A stretch of DNA of 64,000 nucleotides from Micromonospora sp. AMSO31t (GTDB taxonomy: Bacteria > Actinomycetota > Actinomycetes > Mycobacteriales > Micromonosporaceae), in assembly GCF_008868175.1 (NCBI RefSeq), contig NZ_WBKT01000014.1, positions 1 through 64,000 on the forward strand, given 5' to 3'. Shown here piece after piece: positions 44,465 to 52,162 of this stretch. The notes below the pieces were generated by a model, which worked only from the letters and a program-made list of their open reading frames with translations, made no database searches and was not told the DNA's origin. Each line of letters begins with the position of its first letter. The first letter of the stretch is position 1. Made by a program: the position numbers and the translations under genes.

Positions 44465-45412
44465 GTGACGCTGACCATCGGAGTCGACGTCGGTGGCACG
44501 AAGGTGGCCGGCGGTGTCGTGGACGACACCGGCAGGGTCCTCGTGCAGGCCCGCCGGGACACCCCCGCCGACGACGTGGCCAAGACCCGCGACGTCATCA
44601 CCGAGCTGGTCAGCGAGCTGGCCACCGGCCGGACCGTCGACGCGGTCGGCATCGGCGCGGCCGGCTGGATCGACGCCTCCCGCTCCACCGTGCTCTTCGC
44701 CCCCAACCTCGCCTGGCGAGACGAGCCGCTGCGCGAGTACGTCAGCAACGCCACCGGCCTGCCGGTGATCGTGGAGAACGACGGCAACGTCGCGGCCTGG
44801 GCCGAGTTCCGCTACGGCGCGGCCCGGGACGCCGACGACTCGATGGTCATGTTCACCATCGGCACCGGGGTGGGCGGCGGGATCGTGCTCGGCGGCGAGC
44901 TGGTCCGCGGCGCCCACGGCATCGCGGCCGAGCTGGGGCACATGCTCACCGTGCCGGACGGCCACCAGTGCGGCTGCGGCCGGCTCGGCTGCATCGAGCA
45001 GTACGCCAGCGGCAGCGCCCTGGTCCGCTTCGCCCGCGCCGCCGCCCGCCAGGAGCCGCACCGGGCCGCCGCCCTGCTGGAGCTGGCCGGCGGCGAGGCC
45101 GAGGGGATCAGCGGGCCGATGGTGACCGCCGCCGCGAAGGGCGGCGACCCGGTCTCCACCGAGGCGTTCGCGCAGGTCGGCCGCTGGCTCGGCACGAGCC
45201 TCGCCGACATGGCGCAGATCCTCGACCCGCAGGTGCTGGTGGTCGGCGGTGGCGTGATCGACGCCGGTGACCTGCTGCTCGGCCCGACCCGCCGGTCGTT
45301 CACCGACGCCCTGGCCCAGCGCAGCCGCCTGCCCGTCGCCGAGGTGCGCCCGGCCGAGCTGGGCAACACCGCGGGCGTCATCGGCGCCGCCGACCTGGCC
45401 CGGCGGATCTGA
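44465..45412 (+). CDS. glk: Glucokinase, ROK family
   Basis: 315-aa ROK kinase expected to phosphorylate glucose with ATP. Phosphate-binding GVDVGGTKVAGGVVDD opens the protein; VENDGNVAAWAEFRYG holds the catalytic Asp (near 105); ELGHM and the zinc motif HQCGCGRLGCIEQYAS (about 166-181) are complete; MAQILDPQVLVVGGG ends the nucleotide fold. GTG 44465 has GAGGGGAG nine bases upstream. In Streptomyces this glucokinase also takes part in glucose repression, so it may act as a regulator of sugar uptake, including the importer at 3.2 kb (inference). EEP gene follows after one base. Confidence 0.92.
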   Translation: MTLTIGVDVGGTKVAGGVVDDTGRVLVQARRDTPADDVAKTRDVITELVSELATGRTVDAVGIGAAGWIDASRSTVLFAPNLAWRDEPLREYVSNATGLPVIVENDGNVAAWAEFRYGAARDADDSMVMFTIGTGVGGGIVLGGELVRGAHGIAAELGHMLTVPDGHQCGCGRLGCIEQYASGSALVRFARAAARQEPHRAAALLELAGGEAEGISGPMVTAAAKGGDPVSTEAFAQVGRWLGTSLADMAQILDPQVLVVGGGVIDAGDLLLGPTRRSFTDALAQRSRLPVAEVRPAELGNTAGVIGAADLARRI

Positions 45413-45413
45413 C

Positions 45414-46115
45414 GTGGCCGACGCAGGCGTGCCGCTGCGGGTCGTCTCCTACAACATCCACAGCCAGCGGGACGACACCGCGGCGCTGGCCGAGGTGGTC
45501 CGGGAGGCCGCGCCGGACGTGGTGATCGTCCAGGAGGGGCCACGGCGGTTCCGGTGGCGGCAGAAGTGCGCCACGCTGGCCGACTCGTTCGGGCTGGTCG
45601 TCGCGGCCGGCGGCCTGCCGTCGCTGGGCAACGTGCTGCTCACCAGCCTGCGCGTCCGCGCGACGGCCACCCGCTGCCAGCGCTACCCGCTGACACCGGG
45701 GCGGCATCTGCGCGGCGCCGCGTACGCCGAGTGCCTCGTGGGCGGCACCCGGTTCCTGCTGGCCGGCTCCCACCTCTCCACCGACCCGGCGGAACGACCC
45801 GCCCAGGCGGCCGCGTTCAAGCGGGAACTGGCCGCCGCGACGCTGCCCGTGGTGGCCGGCGCAGACCTGAACGAGGGGCCGGACGGGGCGGCCTGGCGGG
45901 CCGTTGCGGACGGACTGACCGACGCGGCCGTCGCGATGGACCGGGCCGACCGGCTCACCTACTCCTGCGCGAACCCCCGCCGGCGCATCGACGCCCTGTT
46001 CGTCGACCCCCGGATCAGTGTGGTCGACTACGACGTGGTGGACACCCCGCGGACGCGGCAGGCCAGCGACCACTTCCCGGTCCTCGTGGACCTGCTGCTG
46101 CCCGCCGGCGCCTGA
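45414..46115 (+). CDS. Endonuclease/exonuclease/phosphatase-family protein
   Basis: 233-aa EEP-fold phosphoesterase. Motifs: VVSYNIHSQRDDTAALAEVV (Asn, first metal Asp region), VIVQEGPRR (Glu ligand), LLAGSHLSTDP (His), AGADLNEGPDGAAW (Asp and Asn), DALFVDP and ASDHFPVLVDL (final Asp-His). All six metal/catalytic positions are present. Substrate could be a nucleic acid, a phospholipid or inositol phosphate. GTG 45414 starts one base after the glucokinase stop, so it is coupled. No signal peptide: cytoplasmic. Confidence 0.88.
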   Translation: MADAGVPLRVVSYNIHSQRDDTAALAEVVREAAPDVVIVQEGPRRFRWRQKCATLADSFGLVVAAGGLPSLGNVLLTSLRVRATATRCQRYPLTPGRHLRGAAYAECLVGGTRFLLAGSHLSTDPAERPAQAAAFKRELAAATLPVVAGADLNEGPDGAAWRAVADGLTDAAVAMDRADRLTYSCANPRRRIDALFVDPRISVVDYDVVDTPRTRQASDHFPVLVDLLLPAGA

Positions 46116-46132
46116 CGCCCCGCGCGCTCACC

Positions 46133-46198
46133 GCACGGCCACCTGCCCGCAGCGCCACCCGCCCGCACCGGCCACCCGCCCGCACCGGCCACCTGCCC
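46133..46198. repeat. Tandem repeat, four units of 16-17 bp
   Basis: Units at 46133-46148, 46149-46164, 46165-46181 and 46182-46198. The last two read GCACCGGCCACCCGCCC and GCACCGGCCACCTGCCC; the first two are one base shorter with small changes. Unit number may vary between strains. Confidence 0.8.
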
Positions 46199-46267
46199 GC
46201 GTCGTGCCACGGTCCGGCGCGGGCCGGTGGCGCGCCGATGGCCGTGTGACGGACCGTGACATCGCCA

Positions 46268-46440
46268 GCTCCCACCGCCCACCCCTCAACCGCCTTTGCT
46301 CTGCAGCCATCTGCGCATCGGTCACCCTGAGTCAGGGTGGCGCCGTCGCTCGACCCCGAGGGTGAGCGGGGAGCGGCAGCTCAGCAGGGTGCTGCGCGCA
46401 TGGCTGCAGAGCAAAGGCGGCCGAGGGTGCGGTGGGGAGC
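46268..46440. repeat. 173-bp imperfect inverted repeat (MITE-like or hairpin RNA)
   Basis: The 21-bp core CCGCCTTTGCTCTGCAGCCA(T) at 46290-46310 recurs exactly inverted at 46400-46420. Similarity extends outward with gaps to 46268 and 46440 (GCTCCC-type ends). The 89-bp interior holds a perfect CACCCTGA-G-TCAGGGTG hairpin at 46323-46339. No transposase and no clear target duplication. It could be a non-autonomous mobile element, a dispersed repeat, or part of a structured transcript. Confidence 0.7.
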
Positions 46441-46602
46441 GGTGGCCAGGCCACACGCTGAGTGATCGCTCGGCTCGTCACGCAGCGCCACGGAAACGGG
46501 TCGCCGCAACACTCCACCCTGCGGCGGCTGGACAACGGCGCGCATTGTCGGCAGGATTTCGCACCGACCCGGCACTCGTGCCGCACAAAAGGAGATTCCC
46601 CG

Positions 46603-48006
46603 GTGTCCTCCTCCACCGACCTCGGCCGTCCCGACCCGGACCCCACGGTCGCCCCGACCCGGGACGGCCGCCCGGTTTCCGACCGGGGCGACACCGTCTG
46701 CGTCATCGGCGCCGGGGCCAGCGGCCTGACCGCCGTGAAGAACCTCCGCGAGGCCGGCTTCGGCGTGGACTGCTACGAGCGGGAGACCGGCGTCGGCGGG
46801 GCGTGGAACTGGCGGCACGACCGCAGCCCGGTCTACGCCAGCACGCACCTCATCTCGTCCCGGCCGTTCACCCAGTTCCCCGACTTCCCGATGCCGGACG
46901 ACTGGCCGGACTACCCGCACCACGCCCAGTTGCTGTCCTACTTCGAGCGCTACGCCGACCACTTCGACCTGCGCCAGCATGTCTGGTTCGGCACCGAGGT
47001 GGTCCGGGTGGAGCCGGTCGAGGGGGACCGCTGGGACGTCACGACCCGCAGCACCGGCGGCTACGGCCCGGAGCGCACCTCCCGCTACGCCGGCGTGGTG
47101 CTCGCCAACGGGCACAACTGGTCGCCGAAGCTGCCCCGCTACGAGGGGCTGGAGCAGTTCCGCGGCGAGGTCATGCACGCCTCGTCCTACAAGGACCCGG
47201 CGCAGCTGCGCGGCAAGCGGGTGCTGGTGGTCGGCGCCGGCAACACCGGCTGCGACATCGCGGTCGAGGCGGCCCAGCAGGCGTCCCGTTGCTGGCACTC
47301 CACCCGCCGCGGCTACTGGTACGCCCCGAAGTACGTCCTCGGCCGCCCCGCCGACCAGGTCAACGACACGCTGCTCGCCTTGCGGGTGCCGCTGCGGGTG
47401 CGGCAGTGGCTCTACCACTGGACGCTGCGGCTCACCGTCGGCGACCTGACCCGGTTCGGCCTGCCGCGGCCCGACCACCGGGTCTACGAGACCCACCCGA
47501 TCGCCAACAGCCAGCTCGTCTACTACGTGGGCCACGGCGAGATCAGCCCCGTGCCGGACGTCGCGCGGTTCGGCGACCGCACGGTCGTGCTGGCCGACGG
47601 CCGGGAGATCGACCCCGAGCTGGTCGTCTTCGCCACCGGCTACCTGCCGCGCTTCGAGTTCCTGGAGGGCCGGGTGCTCGGCGACGCGGACGGCTCGGGC
47701 CGGCCCCGGCTCTGGCTGAACGCGTTCGCCGCCGGGCACCCCACCCTGGCCGTCGTGGGCCTGGTGCAGCCGGACTCCGGCATCTTCCCCATCTCGCACT
47801 GGCAGAGCGTGCTCTTCGCCCGGCTGCTCACCCTGCGCGCCACCCGCCCGGACCGGGCCGCCGCATTCGGCCAGCGGGTGGCGGCCGGTCTCGGCGAGCG
47901 GTACTCGGGCCGGGTGAAGGACAGCACCCGGCACTGGTTCGAGGTCGGGCACGCCGACTACCTGCGCGCGCTCCAGCGGGCGCTCCGAGACCTGGAGGAC
48001 AAGTGA
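46603..48006 (+). CDS. Flavin-containing monooxygenase (NAD(P)/FAD)
   Basis: 467-aa class B flavoprotein monooxygenase. FAD-binding VIGAGASGLTAVKNL at about 35-49, NADPH-binding VVGAGNTGCDIAVEA near 208, and between them the FMO fingerprint F-x-G-x3-H-x3-Y as FRGEVMHASSY. VFATGYLPRFEFLEG matches the late ATGY motif. It would oxygenate an N- or S-containing substrate or perform a Baeyer-Villiger step; which one is unknown. GTG 46603 has a strong AAAGGAG. Its stop overlaps the next start as GTGA, so it forms a two-gene operon with an alpha/beta-hydrolase-like protein. Confidence 0.9.
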   Translation: MSSSTDLGRPDPDPTVAPTRDGRPVSDRGDTVCVIGAGASGLTAVKNLREAGFGVDCYERETGVGGAWNWRHDRSPVYASTHLISSRPFTQFPDFPMPDDWPDYPHHAQLLSYFERYADHFDLRQHVWFGTEVVRVEPVEGDRWDVTTRSTGGYGPERTSRYAGVVLANGHNWSPKLPRYEGLEQFRGEVMHASSYKDPAQLRGKRVLVVGAGNTGCDIAVEAAQQASRCWHSTRRGYWYAPKYVLGRPADQVNDTLLALRVPLRVRQWLYHWTLRLTVGDLTRFGLPRPDHRVYETHPIANSQLVYYVGHGEISPVPDVARFGDRTVVLADGREIDPELVVFATGYLPRFEFLEGRVLGDADGSGRPRLWLNAFAAGHPTLAVVGLVQPDSGIFPISHWQSVLFARLLTLRATRPDRAAAFGQRVAAGLGERYSGRVKDSTRHWFEVGHADYLRALQRALRDLEDK

Positions 48007-48827
48007 CTGCCGAGCGGGTGCGGGTCGTCCGGGGCTGGGAGTGGGCCCGTCCGGAGCGGCCGGCCCGCCGCGAGGTCGTCGCGGCGGTGCCCGAGCTGGA
48101 CCAGGCGAAGCCGCCCCTGCTGTTCGTGCCCGGGTTCGGGCACGGGGCGTGGGCGTTCGCCGAGCACTGGCTGGGGCACGCCGCCGGGCGCGGCTTTCCG
48201 GCGTACGCGCTGAGCCTGCGCGGGCACGGCGGCAGCGAGCCGGCGCCGGGGGCGACGCTGCGGTCGTACACCCATGACGTGGTCCAGGTGGCGGCGAGCC
48301 TGCCGCGGCAGGCGGTGCTGGTGGGGCACGGCGCCGGCGCCCGGGTGGTCGCGCACGCCCTGGCCCGCTACCCGGCCCGGGCGGCGGTGCTGGTGGCGCC
48401 GGTGCTCGGCGGCTGGGGCACCCTCGGCACGGCGCTGCGCCGCAACCCGGCCGGCACGGTGCCCGCGGTGTTCGGCGCCGGCCTGCGCCTGAACCGCCGG
48501 CAGCTGTTCAGCCGGGAACTGCCCGACGCCGACGCCCGTCGCCACCTCGCCCGGCTGGGCCGGGCCGGCCGCCGGGCGCAGTGGCAGCTGCTCACCGGGC
48601 GGCAGCCGGAGCCGGCGGTGGGCCGCCCGCCGGTGCTCGTGCTGGGCAGCCCCGACGACCGGGTGGTGCCGGCGGCCGCGCTGACCCGGGCGGCCCGCCG
48701 CTACGCCTCGGCCCCGCTGCTGTTTCCCGGCATGGGGCACGACCTGATGCTCGATGCCCGCTGGCGGGAGCCGGTCGACGCGATCCTCGACTGGCTGGAG
48801 AAGGACCCGGCGCCCGCCCTCGGCTGA
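48003..48827 (+). CDS. Alpha/beta-hydrolase-like protein lacking the nucleophile
   Basis: 274-aa alpha/beta-hydrolase fold. VPGFGHGAWAFAEHWL (oxyanion loop), SLRGHGGSEP and the acid/His positions GSPDDRVVP and FPGMGHDLML are all there, but the nucleophile elbow reads VLVGHGAGARVV: residue 110 is Gly (codon GGC) where Ser, Cys or Asp is needed. So classical ester hydrolysis is unlikely; it may be a pseudo-enzyme, a binding partner, or use another mechanism like cofactor-free dioxygenases of this fold. GTG 48003 overlaps the monooxygenase stop. It ends 8 bp from the converging otsA. Confidence 0.85.
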   Translation: MTAERVRVVRGWEWARPERPARREVVAAVPELDQAKPPLLFVPGFGHGAWAFAEHWLGHAAGRGFPAYALSLRGHGGSEPAPGATLRSYTHDVVQVAASLPRQAVLVGHGAGARVVAHALARYPARAAVLVAPVLGGWGTLGTALRRNPAGTVPAVFGAGLRLNRRQLFSRELPDADARRHLARLGRAGRRAQWQLLTGRQPEPAVGRPPVLVLGSPDDRVVPAAALTRAARRYASAPLLFPGMGHDLMLDARWREPVDAILDWLEKDPAPALG

Positions 48828-48835
48828 GCGCGGGG

Positions 48836-50260
48836 TCAGCCGACCCTGGTGCGCCGGGTGACCAAGGCCGTCTCCTCCAGCGCGCTCAGGTAGGAGCCCG
48901 CCCAGGTGTGGATGTCGTTGCGGCTCAGGTGCTCCCGCATGGCCCGCATCCGGGCCGCGACATCGTCCGGCGCGGCCCGCAGGGCGGCCAGCAGTGCGGC
49001 CTTGAGCCCGTCCAGGTCGTGCGGGTTGACCAGGTACGCCTGCGCCAGCTCGGCGGCCGCCCCGGCGAACTCGCTGAGCAGCAGCGCGCCGGTGCCGTCG
49101 ACCCGGGCGGCCACGTACTCCTTGGCCACCAGGTTCATCCCGTCCCGCAGCGGGGTCACCGCCATCACGTCGGCGATCCGGTAGAGGGCGACCAGTTCGG
49201 TGCGGTCGAACGGCTGGCTCAGGTAGTGGATGGCCGGCTCGCCCACCCGGCCGAACTCGCCGTTGATCCGGCCCACCTGGTGCTCCACCCGGTCGCGGAG
49301 GACCTGGTACTGGGCCACCCGGTCCCGGCTGGGCACCACCACCTGCACCAGCACGGTGTCCCGGACCTTGACGTCGCCGCTGGTCAGCAGCTCGTGGTAG
49401 GCCTTGAGCCGCTGCTCGATGCCCTTGGTGTAGTCCATCCGGTCGACGCTGAGGATGACCCGCTCCGGGTCGCCGAGATCCTGGCGCAGCCGCCGGGCCC
49501 GGTCGGCGACGTCGGGCCGGGCGGCGAGCGCGCCCATCTCGGCCGTGTCGATGGAGACCGGGAAGGCGCCGATGCGGACCACCCGGTCGCCGACGCCGAT
49601 CCGCCGGTCGGTGGCGGGCAGGTCGAGCACCTTCGCCGCGAGCTGGGCGAAGTTGTGCGCGGCCTGGGCCCGCTGGAAGCCGATCAGGTCGGCGCCGAGC
49701 ATCCCGCGCAGCAGCTCGGCCCGGCGGGGGAGCTGCATGAACAGCTCCGGCGGCGGGAACGGCACGTGCAGGAAGAAGCCGATCCGCAGGTCGGGGCGGA
49801 GGTCGCGGAGCAGCCCCGGCACGAGCTGGAGGTGGTAGTCCTGCACCCAGACCAGCCCGCCGGGCTCGGCCACCTCGGCGGCGGCCTCCGCGAACCGCTG
49901 GTTGACCCGCTGGTACGCCTCCCACCAGCGCCGGTGATATTCGGGTTGCTCGACCGCGTCGTGGTAGAGCGGCCAGAGGGTGGCGTTGGCGAAGCCCTCG
50001 TAGTGGTCGCGGAAGTCCTCGCCGCTGAGCGCGACGGCGCGCAACCGGACCCCGTCCACGTCGGGCAGGTGCGGGGCCGGGCCGGTGCCGCCGGCCCAGC
50101 CCACCCAGGTCGCCGGGGTGTGCCGGAGGAGGGGGTGCAGGGCGTTCATGAGGCCGCCGGGGCTGCGGCGCCACTCGAAGGCGCCGTCCGGCGCCACACT
50201 GTCGTCGATGGGGAGGCGGTTGGCGACCACCACGAGGGGACTCTGTCGCATCTCGGGCAT
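48836..50260 (-). CDS. otsA: Trehalose-6-phosphate synthase
   Basis: 474-aa GT20 enzyme joining UDP/GDP-glucose with glucose-6-phosphate. Typical opening SPLVVVANRLPIDDSVAPDG then EWRRSPGGLMNAL, WVGWAG, VWVQDYHLQLVPGLLRDLRPD, FFLHVPFPPPELF and LSVDRMDYTKGIEQRL with the family's Arg/Lys donor residues; DGMNLVAKEYVA ends the donor site. ATG 50260 is taken as start; ATG 50251 and GTG 50284 are alternatives and none has a strong ribosome site. No otsB phosphatase is adjacent. Probable role: osmotic and desiccation protection. Confidence 0.93.
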   Translation of the reverse strand: MPEMRQSPLVVVANRLPIDDSVAPDGAFEWRRSPGGLMNALHPLLRHTPATWVGWAGGTGPAPHLPDVDGVRLRAVALSGEDFRDHYEGFANATLWPLYHDAVEQPEYHRRWWEAYQRVNQRFAEAAAEVAEPGGLVWVQDYHLQLVPGLLRDLRPDLRIGFFLHVPFPPPELFMQLPRRAELLRGMLGADLIGFQRAQAAHNFAQLAAKVLDLPATDRRIGVGDRVVRIGAFPVSIDTAEMGALAARPDVADRARRLRQDLGDPERVILSVDRMDYTKGIEQRLKAYHELLTSGDVKVRDTVLVQVVVPSRDRVAQYQVLRDRVEHQVGRINGEFGRVGEPAIHYLSQPFDRTELVALYRIADVMAVTPLRDGMNLVAKEYVAARVDGTGALLLSEFAGAAAELAQAYLVNPHDLDGLKAALLAALRAAPDDVAARMRAMREHLSRNDIHTWAGSYLSALEETALVTRRTRVG

Positions 50261-50339
50261 TCCGATCAGCAGAGGACCGACCACCGGAAGAGGCGCACAA
50301 CCCGGACAGCCGGTGCGCGAAGTGACGTTCAGCGGTATT

Positions 50340-50354
50340 CCTACTGACAGTAAG
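50340..50354. promoter_or_regulatory. Candidate operator upstream of otsA
   Basis: A palindrome, TACTGACAGTA (50342-50352), extends imperfectly to both sides. Read toward otsA it is preceded by GTGTAACA and GGTGTAAC, a close direct repeat. Placed about 80 bp before the otsA start in the only AT-rich part of that gap. Repressor or promoter role inferred. Confidence 0.35.
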
Positions 50355-50425
50355 TTACACCCCTGTTACACGGCCGGCCCGGGACGCGCGTGTCCCGCCA
50401 TCCGGGCGGCCGGTGCCGAGCGGGG

Positions 50426-51271
50426 TCAGACGACCGCGCCGTCGTCCGGGTCGTGCTCGTCGGAGTCGCCGGGGCGCAGCCGCCAGATCAGCATCACGAA
50501 GCCGGCCAGGATGCCGGTGAAGCCGAGCAGCGTCACCACCGACGGGTCGACCACCGACAGCACGGTCGGCGACAGGAACAGCAGGAACCCGACCACGATG
50601 CAGAGCACGCCCAGCACCGCGTACTTCGAGAAGCGCGGCAGCGGGGGCGGCGGTGGCGGGGTGAAGTGCTCCTCGTCCTCGCCGCCGGGCAGGTCGGCGC
50701 CGAAGGTGTCCAGGCCGTCCAGGAGCGAGGGCTCGTCCTGCCGCCCGGGGCTCAGCGAGATGCCGGAGACGTCCGCCGCGTAGGGCAGCCGGCGCACGTC
50801 GGTGGCGGTCGGACCGGCGGTCTCCTCGGCACGGCCCGGTGCGCCGCCGCCCGGGGTGGTCGGGTCCACCGGCTCGTCGACGTCCTCCGCGGCCGGCCAG
50901 GGGTGGCTCCCGCCGCTCGGCGCGGTGTGGAAACCGGCGACGATCTTCGCCCACTCGGCCTCGATGTCCGGCTCGTCGTCGCGGGCCGGCTCGCGGCCCT
51001 CCTCGTCGCTGAGCTGCGTGAGGTAGTCGCGGGCGGTGGTCAGGTGCGAGCGGTCGACGTAGAGCCGGTCGATCGGGCGGGACGGGACCGTGGTGGTGCG
51101 GGTCACCGGGTTGAGGTCGGCCGAGGGCTGGAGGTAGGCGGCGATCCCGCCCGCGGCGAGCACGTCGAGCAGGTGCTCACCGACGCGCGGATCGACGTCG
51201 CCCGCGACCGCGTACTCGGCCGCGTCGAGCCCGTTGTCCCGCCGTCCCCGACGGGGCCCACCCCCTGACAC
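50426..51271 (-). CDS. Hypothetical protein with C-terminal membrane pair
   Basis: 281-aa protein. Residues about 15-85 carry a DPR-type pattern (EYAVAGDVDPRVGEHLLDVLAAGGIAAYLQPS, YVDRSHLTTARDYL), resembling a small ligand-sensing or signal-transducing module; then an acidic Pro/Gly-rich stretch; then two hydrophobic helices at about 212-260 (AVLGVLCIVVGFLLFLS, LLGFTGILAGFVMLIW) with a short acidic tail. GTG 51271 is chosen because GAAGGGGG lies 8 bases upstream; ATG 51292 is seven codons longer. Common in Micromonospora-type genomes as far as I recall. Function unknown. Confidence 0.75.
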   Translation of the reverse strand: MSGGGPRRGRRDNGLDAAEYAVAGDVDPRVGEHLLDVLAAGGIAAYLQPSADLNPVTRTTTVPSRPIDRLYVDRSHLTTARDYLTQLSDEEGREPARDDEPDIEAEWAKIVAGFHTAPSGGSHPWPAAEDVDEPVDPTTPGGGAPGRAEETAGPTATDVRRLPYAADVSGISLSPGRQDEPSLLDGLDTFGADLPGGEDEEHFTPPPPPPLPRFSKYAVLGVLCIVVGFLLFLSPTVLSVVDPSVVTLLGFTGILAGFVMLIWRLRPGDSDEHDPDDGAVV

Positions 51272-51467
51272 CGGACACCCCCTTCGCCGCATCGTCGTGC
51301 CCTGAATCCTGACACGTCGGGACCCGGTTCCGGGAGTGCGTTGTGGCGTGCCGCTCCCTCTTCGTACGCTCTTCCCCGACAGTCCCGCTCGCCGACGGCG
51401 CCCCGGGTACGGTCCCGGCGGCGCCGGCGATCGTGGCCCGTCACCGCTCCCGCCTGGAAGGACCCCG

Positions 51468-52160
51468 GTGCTGTACTGGCTGCTGAAGTACATCATCCTC
51501 GGCCCGCTGCTGAGGTTGATCTTCCGCCCGCAGGTGGAGGGGCTGGAGAACGTCCCGGAGGACGGCCCGGTGATCCTGGCCAGCAACCACCTCTCGTTCT
51601 CGGACTCGATCTTCACCCCGCTGATCGTCAAGCGAAAAGTTACATTCATCGCGAAAGCCGAATATTTCACCGGTAGGGGCCTCAAGGGCTGGCTGACCAA
51701 GATGTTCTTCGTCGGCTCCGGCACCATCCCGGTGGACCGCTCCGGCGGCCGGGCGGCCCGCGCCGCGCTGGACACCCAGCTCACGGTGCTGCGCTCCGGC
51801 GGCATCGCGGGCATCTATCCGGAGGGCACCCGCTCGCCCGACGGCCGCCTCTACCGGGGCAAGACCGGGGTGGCCCGGCTCGCCCTGGAGAGCGGCGCCC
51901 GCGTCGTGCCGATGGCCATGCTCAACTCCGACGCCATCCAGCCGACCGGTCAGATCGTCCCCAACCTGGGCCGGGTGCGGATCCGCTTCGGCGCCCCGCT
52001 GGACTTCACCCGCTACGCCGGGATGTCCGGCGACCGGTTCGTCGAGCGCGCCGTCACCGACGAGATCATGTACGAGCTCATGGAACTCTCCGGCCGCGAG
52101 TACGTGGACATGTACGCGCAGAAGGCGAAGGCCCGGCCCCCGGAGCCGGTGCCCGCCTGA
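51468..52160 (+). CDS. PlsC-like 1-acylglycerol-3-phosphate acyltransferase
   Basis: 230-aa membrane-associated acyltransferase making phosphatidic acid. Catalytic NHLSFSDS (NHx4D type, about 43-50), FIAKAEYF, then substrate-binding FFVGSGTIPVDRSGG and IYPEGTRSPDGRLYRGKTG (about 118-136). One N-terminal hydrophobic helix. GTG 51468 has GGAAGGA upstream. Bases 51630-51670 are much less GC-rich than their surroundings though the encoded residues are conserved. The gene starts 196 bp from the divergent hypothetical protein. With pgsA and pimB', part of the envelope-lipid theme. Confidence 0.92.
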   Translation: MLYWLLKYIILGPLLRLIFRPQVEGLENVPEDGPVILASNHLSFSDSIFTPLIVKRKVTFIAKAEYFTGRGLKGWLTKMFFVGSGTIPVDRSGGRAARAALDTQLTVLRSGGIAGIYPEGTRSPDGRLYRGKTGVARLALESGARVVPMAMLNSDAIQPTGQIVPNLGRVRIRFGAPLDFTRYAGMSGDRFVERAVTDEIMYELMELSGREYVDMYAQKAKARPPEPVPA

Positions 52161-52162
52161 CG

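Larger units (their letters stand above)
46116..46602. other. 487-bp gene-free region with tandem and inverted repeats
   Basis: No believable gene. From left to right it contains four tandem units (46133-46198), a 173-bp imperfect inverted repeat (46268-46440) with an internal hairpin, and a last 160 bp with the promoter/leader of the monooxygenase gene, whose ribosome site AAAGGAGAT is at 46588-46596. It is the longest non-coding stretch in the window and differs in look from other gaps. Confidence 0.7.

Noticed and set aside
46133-46198. CRISPR-like repeats
   Set aside because: Units are directly adjacent with no spacers, and no cas gene is present.
46268-46440. Insertion sequence
   Set aside because: No transposase frame and no evident target duplication; retained as an inverted-repeat element.
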